Assembly: GCF_018966525.1 (NCBI RefSeq)
Contig: NZ_CP076607.1
Location: forward strand, 2,294,001-2,358,000
DNA: 64,000 nt
Direction of reading: 5' to 3'
From: Paenibacillus sophorae
GTDB taxonomy: Bacteria; Bacillota; Bacilli; Paenibacillales; Paenibacillaceae
Positions 7,966 to 15,413 of this stretch are shown here, piece after piece. A model generated the notes under the pieces. The model saw only the letters and a list, made by a program, of their open reading frames with translations, ran no database searches and was not told the DNA's origin. Each line of letters begins with the position of its first letter. Within the stretch, counting starts at the first letter, position 1. The translations under genes were made by a program, and so were the position numbers.

Positions 7966-8607
7966 TTGATTGATCGGATGCTTGAATATCTGTCCAAGAA
8001 CCACGATGTCTATCTTAACGCTGTAATGACGCACATTGGCATCAGTCTTGCGGTTATGTTGATTGGAATATTGATAGCTGTTCCTTTAGGGGTATTGTGC
8101 GCCAAGTTTTTGAAGCTGTCTCAGCCGGTGCAAGGATTGTTCAACATCCTCCGTCTGATTCCAAGCCTCGCCATTCTGATAGTGATGATGCCGGTGCTCG
8201 GAACAGGGCTTGCTCCTGCAATATTTGCTTTGACGCTGCTGGCTTTTCCGGCGATTTTGATTAACACAAGCATTGGCTTTACAGGAATCAGCCCTTCGGT
8301 TATCGAGGCGGCCAAAGGTATGGGGATGAGCCCGCGGAGGATTTTGTTTACGGTTGAATTTCCGCTTGCCTTTCCTATGATCATCACGGGAATAAGAACG
8401 GCTGCCGTGGAAGTGATTGCGAGTGCGACGTTGGCTGCTTACATCGGTTCCGGCGGTCTTGGCGAGTTGATCATCATCGGACTCCGTCTGCCGAGCACTG
8501 CCATTTTACTTGTCGGGGGGGTGTCGGTAGCGATACTATCCATTGCCGTGGATGTGATTCTATCCATTACCCAGAAGAGACTTACGAAATATTTGTGGCT
8601 GAACTGA
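7966..8607 (+). CDS. OpuC/EgtU-type ABC transporter permease
   Basis: This protein of 213 residues has about six membrane spans and the typical inner-membrane component loop (EAAKGMGMSPRRILFTVEFP, centred near residue 120). It belongs to the glycine betaine/carnitine/choline permeases of the OpuCB/OpuCD type, one member of which (EgtUV) is known to import ergothioneine. It starts with TTG after GGGCGGTGAT; an ATG four codons later is the alternative. It is the first transporter gene of the operon and is paired with the second permease at 10739. Confidence 0.85.
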   Translation: MIDRMLEYLSKNHDVYLNAVMTHIGISLAVMLIGILIAVPLGVLCAKFLKLSQPVQGLFNILRLIPSLAILIVMMPVLGTGLAPAIFALTLLAFPAILINTSIGFTGISPSVIEAAKGMGMSPRRILFTVEFPLAFPMIITGIRTAAVEVIASATLAAYIGSGGLGELIIIGLRLPSTAILLVGGVSVAILSIAVDVILSITQKRLTKYLWLN

Positions 8608-8692
8608 GATTCGAAGGCTGCAGGATTGGAAGGTTGGAAAGTTTACCAGAAAGAACTGATAAATATTTTTTAGTTGGGGAGAGAAAAACCAT

Positions 8693-9625
8693 ATGAAAAA
8701 ATCCATGAAGTCCATTTTCACCATTTCGTTGCTGGCCATCGTCGTCCTTTCTGCACTGCTCTCGCTCGCCGGCTGCTCCAAGGGAAGCGCAAGCGGCCCG
8801 GCAATTACGGTAGGCTCCAAAGATTTTACGGAGTCGCTGGTTCTTGCCGAGATTTACGCAAAGGCGCTTGAAGACAATGGATTTTCAGTGAAGAGAGAAT
8901 TTAACATCAGCGGGCAAGGGCCTCACGAGGCGCTGCTGAAAGGCAGCATCGATTTATACCCGGAATATACCGGAACGGCGTTAACGGTTATTTTGAAGGA
9001 ACCGGCATTGTTTGACGCCAAGCAAGTGTACGACAAGGTTGCCGCCGAGTACAAAGACAAGTTCAAGCTCGCCCTGCTCGACCAGGCCAATATCAATGAC
9101 TCGCAAGGTTTGGTTATCACCAAGAAAGCTTCGGATCAATTCGGCATCAAGACGATATCCGATCTGCAGAAGAATGCGGACAAAATCAGATATGCTTCCA
9201 ACGGTTCGTTTGATGAACGCGAGGATGGCCTTATCGGTCTGAGAAAAGTGTATGGAGAGTTCAACTTCAAATCCTCAAAGGTATATGACGACGGCATCAA
9301 GTACCAGGTGCTTAAAAATGACGAGGCCGATCTGGCCGTAGCCTATACGACAGAGGGCTCGCTGGTCGATCCTCAGTTCGTCGTGCTGGATGATGACAAA
9401 CATCTGTGGCCTCCTTATTATGTGGCGCCGGTGGTCAGAGAGAGCGTATTACAGGATTCGCCGAAGGTGGCGACCATTCTGAACGCCGTGTCGGCGAAGC
9501 TTGACAACCCTACGATTATCAAGCTCAACGCCGCCGTCGATATCGACAAAAAAGAGTATGAAGAAGTCGCGGGCGACTATTTCGAAACCATTAAAGCGGA
9601 TGTGAAAGCGGCAGCGGACAAATAA
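8693..9625 (+). CDS. OpuCC/EgtU-like substrate-binding lipoprotein
   Basis: This protein of 310 residues has a lipoprotein signal ending LAGC (lipid-bearing Cys28). The mature domain is of the OpuAC type, with VGSKDFTESLVLAEI, an ISGQGPHEALLKGSIDLYPEYTG-like stretch and the WPPYYVAPVVR region typical of quaternary-ammonium binders. Known ligands of this family include glycine betaine, choline, carnitine and ergothioneine. The catabolic genes that follow favour a betaine-type histidine derivative. A terminator-like hairpin follows at 9646, so the ATPase gene downstream may be expressed at a lower level. Confidence 0.87.
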   Translation: MKKSMKSIFTISLLAIVVLSALLSLAGCSKGSASGPAITVGSKDFTESLVLAEIYAKALEDNGFSVKREFNISGQGPHEALLKGSIDLYPEYTGTALTVILKEPALFDAKQVYDKVAAEYKDKFKLALLDQANINDSQGLVITKKASDQFGIKTISDLQKNADKIRYASNGSFDEREDGLIGLRKVYGEFNFKSSKVYDDGIKYQVLKNDEADLAVAYTTEGSLVDPQFVVLDDDKHLWPPYYVAPVVRESVLQDSPKVATILNAVSAKLDNPTIIKLNAAVDIDKKEYEEVAGDYFETIKADVKAAADK

Positions 9626-9645
9626 GATTACGAACCCAATAGGAA

Positions 9646-9687
9646 ATGAAAACCACGTATCGTTTCGGGTAGTGGTTTTCATTTTTT
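9646..9687 (+). terminator. Terminator-like hairpin inside the transporter operon
   Basis: The arms ATGAAAACCAC (9646-9656) and GTGGTTTTCAT (9672-9682) are fully complementary and a T-run follows. As it lies between binding-protein and ATPase genes, it probably gives partial termination or stabilises the 3' end of the binding-protein mRNA. Confidence 0.6.
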
Positions 9688-9723
9688 CTTGGCGGTTGTC
9701 AGTTGAAAAGGGGTTGATCTTCG

Positions 9724-10758
9724 GTGAGCAGGATAGCGCTTGAATTTAAAAATATAAGAAAAAGGTTCCCCCATGCGGAGGCCGACTCCGTTTTCGATGT
9801 CAGTCTGACCGTAAATGAGGGCGATTTTGTCACGATACTTGGAACGTCGGGCTCCGGGAAAACCACGCTGTTAAAAATGGTCAACCGGATCTACGAGAGC
9901 ACTTCGGGCGATATTTATTTCTATGGTGAAAATATTAAAAAGCTGAAAGTGGAGGACTATCGGAGAAAAATCGGCTATGTCATCCAGCAAATCGGGCTGT
10001 TCCCGCATATGACCGTGGCGGACAACATCGCAACCGTGCCCAAAATTCTTCGTTGGAGCAAGGAGAAAATCAATGCCCGCGTGGAAGAACTGCTTGAGCT
10101 GGTGGGATTGCCGGGCGAAAGCTACCGGAAGAGGTATCCTTCGCAGCTCTCCGGCGGACAGCAGCAGAGAATCGGGCTGGCGCGGGCCATGGCCGCCGAT
10201 CCCCAGGTCATGTTAATGGATGAACCGTTCGGCGCGATTGATGCAATCACAAGACAGAATCTGCAGGATGAGCTGATCCGCATTCAGAAAAAACTGAACA
10301 AAACGATACTTTTTGTCACCCATGATATTCATGAAGCCTTTAAGCTCGGCAACAAAGTCATCATTATGGACCAGGGGAAAGTTCAGCAGTTTGACACGCC
10401 GTTTAATATTCTTTTTAATCCGGCCAATGAATTTGTTGCGCAATTAGTAGCTTCTGAGAATATTATCAACCGGCTCAAGATTCTAAAAGCTGAAACCGCT
10501 GTGCAGCCATTAACCCGGACCCCGGATGATTCGGATATTTATATCGGCAAGGAAGAGTTTCTCGACAGTGTACTGTCAAAGTTTTTTGAAAGTGGCAAGA
10601 AAACGATCATTGTGACGGATGCGGACGGCAAGCCGGTCGGCGAAATCGCCTGGGATCAGTTAAATGGGCTGCTGCATTCAAAGGATGACAGGACGCAAAC
10701 CGGCAGCCCAAGCCGGATCGGTGAGAAGGTGAACATTCATGCTGCAATCCATCGCTGA
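9724..10758 (+). CDS. OpuCA-type ABC transporter ATP-binding protein
   Basis: This ATPase of 344 residues has Walker A GTSGSGKTT (residues 40-48), signature LSGGQQQR, Walker B VMLMDEPFGAID and a switch His in FVTHDIHEA. A C-terminal extension with a CBS-like stretch (TIIVTDADGKPVGEIAWDQL) is typical of OpuCA/ProV-type ATPases that sense ionic strength or nucleotides; here only one such unit is visible. It starts with GTG and overlaps the second permease gene by 20 bases, so coupling is likely. Confidence 0.87.
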   Translation: MSRIALEFKNIRKRFPHAEADSVFDVSLTVNEGDFVTILGTSGSGKTTLLKMVNRIYESTSGDIYFYGENIKKLKVEDYRRKIGYVIQQIGLFPHMTVADNIATVPKILRWSKEKINARVEELLELVGLPGESYRKRYPSQLSGGQQQRIGLARAMAADPQVMLMDEPFGAIDAITRQNLQDELIRIQKKLNKTILFVTHDIHEAFKLGNKVIIMDQGKVQQFDTPFNILFNPANEFVAQLVASENIINRLKILKAETAVQPLTRTPDDSDIYIGKEEFLDSVLSKFFESGKKTIIVTDADGKPVGEIAWDQLNGLLHSKDDRTQTGSPSRIGEKVNIHAAIHR

Positions 10759-11446
10759 TTTTCTGGCCTACTTCGCCAAATATGGTGACAAAATGCTCGA
10801 GATGACGCTTCAGCACCTGCAAATTGTTACGCTTGTGCTGCTTATTTCGATCCTGATCGCCATGCCGCTCAGCCTTGCACTCTATCGTTCGCACAAGCTG
10901 TCAACGATTGTACTGGCTGTGCTTGGAGCGCTGTACGCTATTCCCAGCCTTGCCTTCTTTGCGATCCTGATTCCGCTTCTCGGGCTCGGCATCCCCACAG
11001 CCGTTACCGTGCTGGTCGTCTACACCCAATTTATTTTGGTGAGAAATATTTTGGCCGGTTTCAAATCGGTCGATCCGTTCTTGCTGGAAGCGGGACGAGG
11101 GATGGGTCTTAGCGCTTCGCAGCTATTCTTCAAAGTGCAGCTGCCGCTTGCCATGCCTGCCTTGCTCGGCGGCCTCAGGCTGGCGGTCATTTCCTCTATT
11201 GGGATGGCGACGATCGCCGCAATGATTGGAGCGGGAGGTCTGGGCACGCTGCTGTTTGACGGTCTCCGCATGAATTTCGCATACAAGATCGTATGGGGAA
11301 CGATTCTGGCCTCGGCCTTGTCCCTGATTGCCAACCGGATTCTTCTATTCTTTGAAAAACGGGCGATGAAGCGGGCGCGCGGCGAACTGCATTTGCCGAA
11401 AACGGGGCGCCCGTCCAAAAATCTTCGCCAAGCTCTTGAAGAGTAA
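10739..11446 (+). CDS. OpuC/EgtU-type ABC transporter permease, second subunit
   Basis: This protein of 235 residues has six or so membrane spans and the coupling-loop motif EAGRGMGLSASQLFFKVQLP. It pairs with the permease at 7966 and the ATPase it overlaps. It completes a heterodimeric permease system of the OpuCB/OpuCD kind. Its basic C-terminal tail faces the cytoplasm. Confidence 0.85.
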   Translation: MLQSIADFLAYFAKYGDKMLEMTLQHLQIVTLVLLISILIAMPLSLALYRSHKLSTIVLAVLGALYAIPSLAFFAILIPLLGLGIPTAVTVLVVYTQFILVRNILAGFKSVDPFLLEAGRGMGLSASQLFFKVQLPLAMPALLGGLRLAVISSIGMATIAAMIGAGGLGTLLFDGLRMNFAYKIVWGTILASALSLIANRILLFFEKRAMKRARGELHLPKTGRPSKNLRQALEE

Positions 11447-11546
11447 AGGGGGCGTGTTGAGGTGAAGCTTCGGACTGCATCCGCAACAAATCGGAGCCCT
11501 GCCGGACAGCATTGCTCACAAGTGCGACACGCTGGAGCCGCTGCGT

Positions 11547-12482
11547 ATGAAGAAGATTCCCTTAGTAATGGATGTCGATACCGGCACAGACGATGCCATT
11601 GCCATCATCTGCGCTTTGATGAGCACGGAGGTGCTGGATATAAAAGCATTCACCGCCGTTGCCGGAAATGTCGGAGTCGATCTGACGAGCAGCAATACTC
11701 TTAATATTGTGGATTATCTTGGCTTTGATATCCCTGTTGCGGTCGGAGCCGCGAAGCCGCTTAACAAGGAACTGCATACCGCGATCAGTCATGGCCGGGC
11801 AGGCCTCGGCGATGTGACTGTGCCGAAGTCGATCAGGTCATTTTACGAGAAGGATGCGGTTGACACCATCTATGAGCATGCCGTTGCCGCGCAGGGAGAA
11901 CTGGAAATTGTGGCCGTCGGCCCGCTTACCAATATTGCCGGGGCAATTATTCGTTACCCGGATATTATACGCCTTATCAAACGGATTACGATTATGGGCG
12001 GTGCGCTCAGAGGCGGCAACATGACTCCGGCTTCCGAGTTCAACCTTTATGTTGATCCGGACGCCGGGAAAATCGTGTTCGAGGCTGGCATCCCTCTGGT
12101 GATGGTCGGGCTGGATGTGACGTTGAAACCGCAGCTTCCGCTTGCTGTTGTTGAAACCGTCAAGCGGCTGGACAACAAATTTGCGAACTTAGCTGCCCGG
12201 ATTTTCGACTTTATGCTGCGCCGCTGCGGGCAGTTCGGATTCGATCCGCCGAATGTCCATGATGCCATCGCCTTGGCCAGCCTGATCGTTCCCCGGCTCG
12301 TTACCCTGAACAAATATGTAATGACGGTGGAAACCGAAGGGACGGTAACCCGCGGCATGACCGTTGCCGACTTCAATAACGTTATGGGAAAAGAACCGAA
12401 TGTGAGCGTTGCGGTTGATGTGGACTGCAATCTGTTCTGGGACTGGATGACAGGCAAATTTTTAAGCGCGGAGAGAAATTGA
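11547..12482 (+). CDS. Nucleoside hydrolase (IUNH family)
   Basis: This protein of 311 residues begins with the calcium-binding DVDTGTDDA motif (residues 9-17) that defines inosine-uridine-preferring nucleoside hydrolases. The later conserved elements VAVGPLTNIA, IMGGAL, EFNLYVDP and the C-terminal VHDAIA with its active-site His are all present. The family cleaves N-ribosyl bonds of nucleosides. Its placement inside a presumed ergothioneine-type operon is unusual; it may act on an N-ribosylated imidazole or thiohydantoin compound, or it may be an unrelated passenger. The ATG at 11547 follows TGGAG. Confidence 0.85.
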   Translation: MKKIPLVMDVDTGTDDAIAIICALMSTEVLDIKAFTAVAGNVGVDLTSSNTLNIVDYLGFDIPVAVGAAKPLNKELHTAISHGRAGLGDVTVPKSIRSFYEKDAVDTIYEHAVAAQGELEIVAVGPLTNIAGAIIRYPDIIRLIKRITIMGGALRGGNMTPASEFNLYVDPDAGKIVFEAGIPLVMVGLDVTLKPQLPLAVVETVKRLDNKFANLAARIFDFMLRRCGQFGFDPPNVHDAIALASLIVPRLVTLNKYVMTVETEGTVTRGMTVADFNNVMGKEPNVSVAVDVDCNLFWDWMTGKFLSAERN

Positions 12483-12503
12483 AACAGAAAGGAAGGGATA
12501 GCC

Positions 12504-14168
12504 GTGAGCAGAATAACGGCGGCAAGAGGAGGAGAACTTCGCTGCAAGGGGTGGCGGCAGGAAGCGCTGCTGCGGATGCTGGAGAATGTGCTGGAGAACG
12601 GCGAGAACCAGAAGGAGCTAATCGTCTATGCCTCATTGGGCAAAGCGGCGCGGAACTGGCCATCTTACAGAGCCATTGTGGACACGCTGAAGAATCTGGA
12701 AGAGGACGAGACGCTGGTTATTCAATCGGGAAAACCGATCGGCGTCTTCCGCACGCATCGCCAGGCTCCGCTCGTTGTGATGGCGAACTGCAATCTGGTG
12801 GGCAGATGGGCCACCAGCGAGAATTTCTATGAATTGCAGGACAAGGGTCTGATTATATGGGGAGGGCTAACTGCTGCCGCCTGGCAGTACATTGGTTCGC
12901 AGGGCGTTATCCAGGGGACGTATGAAATCTTCCAGAGCATTGCGCGCCTGCATTTTGGCGGAAGCTTGCGCGGCCGTTTCATTCTGACCGCCGGCCTTGG
13001 CGGCATGGGCGGTTCTCAGCCGCTGGCCGGAACGATGGCGGGCGCGGCGATTTTATGCGTGGAGGTCGCGGAGGAACGGATCGACAAGCGCATTGCGGCA
13101 GGGTACTTGCAGCGCAAGACCGCGAGTCTGGACGAAGCGCTGGCCTGGATTGAAGAGGCAAAAGGCAGCGGAGAGGCGCTGTCGGTCGGCCTGCTCGGGA
13201 ATGCCGCCGACGTCTATCCCGAGCTGCTGGCGCGCGGGGTGCTGCCGGATATTGTGACCGACCAGACCTCCGCGCATGATTTGCTCTACGGGTATATTCC
13301 AAGAGGCTATACCCCCGTCACTGCGGCGGAGGCCCGCAAGACGGACCCAGCCGGACTTCAGGAAGCCGCCGGAACGTCGATTGCGGCTGAGGTCGGAGCG
13401 ATGCTGCAATTCAAGGAGCGCGGCTCGGTCGTCTTCGACAACGGCAACAACATCCGCTCTCAGGCGGTGAAGTACGGCGTCGTGGGCGCTTTTGACATCG
13501 ACATCTTCACCGAAGCCTTCCTGCGGCCCTTGTTCGCCCGGGCCATCGGCCCGTTCCGCTGGATCGCCCTCAGCGGCGACCCGCAGGATATCCGGACCAT
13601 CGACGAATATATTTTGCGCGAATTCAGCGACAACGAGATCGTGTCGAACTGGATCAAGCTGGCGAACGTTCACATACCGTTCGAGGGGCTGCCGGCCAGA
13701 ATCGGCTGGTTCGGCCACCGGGACCGCAGCAGGCTGGCGCTGGCCGTGAATGACATGGTCCGCGAAGGCAAGCTGAGCGGTCCGGTGGCGTTCTCGCGCG
13801 ACCATCTGGATGCTGCCGCGATGGCTCACCCGAACATCATGACCGAGCGGATGAAGGACGGCAGCGACGCGATTGCCGACTGGCCGCTGCTGAACGCGAT
13901 GCTGAACTGCTCCTCCATGGCCGATCTGGTGGCCATTCATTCCGGCGGCGGAGGTTATGCGGGGTACATGACAAGTGCCGGCGTCACCATTGTCGCTGAC
14001 GGCAAAACGGAGAGCGACCTGCGGCTGAGGACCGCCCTCGATAACGATACCGGACTGGGCGTGCTCCGCTATGCGGATGCCGGATACGAGGAGTCGCTGG
14101 ATGAGGTGGAACGCAAGGGAATCGCACGAATTGATACCAGCAGGCACGAAGAGATTTTGGCGGACTAG
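12504..14168 (+). CDS. Urocanate-hydratase homologue, probably (S-methyl)thiourocanate hydratase
   Basis: This protein of 554 residues aligns end to end with HutU. The NAD-binding GLGGMGGSQPL lies at 164-174, and the conserved FDNGNNIR (311-318) and FRWIALSGDP (351-360) blocks are clear. Positions that are near-invariant in true urocanases as I remember them differ: the PLFC motif reads PLFA (343-345), and the HHGGG-VGMGFSQHSG loop reads HSGGGGYAGYMTSAG (479-493). That fits a changed imidazole substrate. The neighbours encode a DUF917 protein and a MIO-less lyase, and there is no hutI or hutG. The sulfur-imidazole assignment is inference; family membership is certain. Start is GTG at 12504. 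Confidence 0.85.
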   Translation: MSRITAARGGELRCKGWRQEALLRMLENVLENGENQKELIVYASLGKAARNWPSYRAIVDTLKNLEEDETLVIQSGKPIGVFRTHRQAPLVVMANCNLVGRWATSENFYELQDKGLIIWGGLTAAAWQYIGSQGVIQGTYEIFQSIARLHFGGSLRGRFILTAGLGGMGGSQPLAGTMAGAAILCVEVAEERIDKRIAAGYLQRKTASLDEALAWIEEAKGSGEALSVGLLGNAADVYPELLARGVLPDIVTDQTSAHDLLYGYIPRGYTPVTAAEARKTDPAGLQEAAGTSIAAEVGAMLQFKERGSVVFDNGNNIRSQAVKYGVVGAFDIDIFTEAFLRPLFARAIGPFRWIALSGDPQDIRTIDEYILREFSDNEIVSNWIKLANVHIPFEGLPARIGWFGHRDRSRLALAVNDMVREGKLSGPVAFSRDHLDAAAMAHPNIMTERMKDGSDAIADWPLLNAMLNCSSMADLVAIHSGGGGYAGYMTSAGVTIVADGKTESDLRLRTALDNDTGLGVLRYADAGYEESLDEVERKGIARIDTSRHEEILAD

Positions 14169-14306
14169 AATTTGTACCGGCTAAATTTGGCCGACTGATA
14201 CGTATGCAAAAAATAACGGCGGCGAGCCGGAAAAGCGGTGGAAATAGGCGAATGTATGCCTTTCATGCCGCTGCGCACGGCTTGCCGCAGGAGGAGACTG
14301 GGATAA

Positions 14307-15413
14307 ATGAGAGAGTTAACGAGAGATGATGTAAACGCCGCGGTTAGAGGCGGTTCCGTATTTGCCAGCGGCGGGGGCGGCTGGGTGGACCACGGTCTGG
14401 ATATCGGTCATGCCGCGCTTAGCGTGGGCCGTCCGAAGCTGGTGTCAGTCGATGAACTGCCGGAAGACGCCATTATTCTGACCTGCACAGCCATCGGCGC
14501 ACCGGCGGGGCGCGACTGGCAGATGCTCGGCAAGGATTATATCAAGGCCGTGCAGTTGGTCATCGACCACTACGACGGCAAAATTGCCGGAGTCATGACG
14601 CCGCAGAACGGAATGTCCAGCACGATCAACGGCTGGCTGCCGGCGGCCGCGCTCGGTCTTGCGGTTGTGGACGCCACCGGGGACATCCGCGCCCATCCCA
14701 CCGGCAAAATGGGCTCGCTCGGCCTCGCCTCGTCCATTGATTACGAGACGGTCCAGGCGGTGGCCGGCGGCAAGCCGGAGCTGGGCAGCTACATTGAGCT
14801 GGTTGTCAAAGGGACTCCGGCGCGGACCTCCAACATTCTGCGCACCGCGTCGGACATGGCCGGCGGCTTCATCGCCGCGGCGCGCCATCCGCTCCCGGCG
14901 AAATATATTAAGGAGCATGCCGCGCTGGGCGGCATCTCGATTGCGATTGAGCTGGGCCGGGCGATCCTTGCGGCCGAGCCGGACGGCCCGGAGGCGGTGC
15001 TTGACACAATTGTGAGCCATACGAAGGGCAAAATTGTCGGCAAAGGCACGGTAACGAAGAAGAATGTGCACTATTCCGGTGCTTTTGATATCGGCACAAT
15101 TGAAGTGGAAATTCCGGGGAATTCACTGACCCTGCACGTGATGAATGAATATATGGCGGTAGACGACCGGTCGGGTACACGGCTGACCACCTTCCCCGAT
15201 GTCATTACGACCATCGATCTGGCCACAGGCCGTCCGGTCAGTGTCGGGGATCTTAGGGAAGGGCAGGAGATTGCCGTATTTGCCATAGATAAATCCAATG
15301 TTCCGCTCAGCTCCAGCGTCAAGGACCCGAGCGTCTATCCTGAAGTGGAAGAGGTGTTGGGGATCGATCTCCAGAGCTATGCCTTTAACAAGGAGAAGCA
15401 GGTTCATGCCTGA
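14307..15413 (+). CDS. DUF917 family protein, S-methyl-thiohydantoin desulfurase-like
   Basis: This protein of 368 residues has the features of the DUF917 family: FASGGGGWVDHGLDIG near the N-terminus, TCTAIGAPAGRDW, and GDIRAHPTGKMGS. A member of this family has been shown to remove the sulfur group from S-methyl-thiohydantoin propionate, giving hydantoin propionate. The gene lies between the hydratase and lyase homologues and overlaps the lyase gene by eight bases. It would catalyse the third step of S-methyl-ergothioneine breakdown. Confidence in the family is high; the exact substrate is inferred from context. Confidence 0.8.
   Translation: MRELTRDDVNAAVRGGSVFASGGGGWVDHGLDIGHAALSVGRPKLVSVDELPEDAIILTCTAIGAPAGRDWQMLGKDYIKAVQLVIDHYDGKIAGVMTPQNGMSSTINGWLPAAALGLAVVDATGDIRAHPTGKMGSLGLASSIDYETVQAVAGGKPELGSYIELVVKGTPARTSNILRTASDMAGGFIAAARHPLPAKYIKEHAALGGISIAIELGRAILAAEPDGPEAVLDTIVSHTKGKIVGKGTVTKKNVHYSGAFDIGTIEVEIPGNSLTLHVMNEYMAVDDRSGTRLTTFPDVITTIDLATGRPVSVGDLREGQEIAVFAIDKSNVPLSSSVKDPSVYPEVEEVLGIDLQSYAFNKEKQVHA

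Noticed and set aside
13053..14147. Reverse-strand frame of 364 codons within the urocanase homologue
   Set aside because: Composition is Arg/Gly/Ala-rich and without motifs, as expected from an antisense frame of a GC-rich gene.
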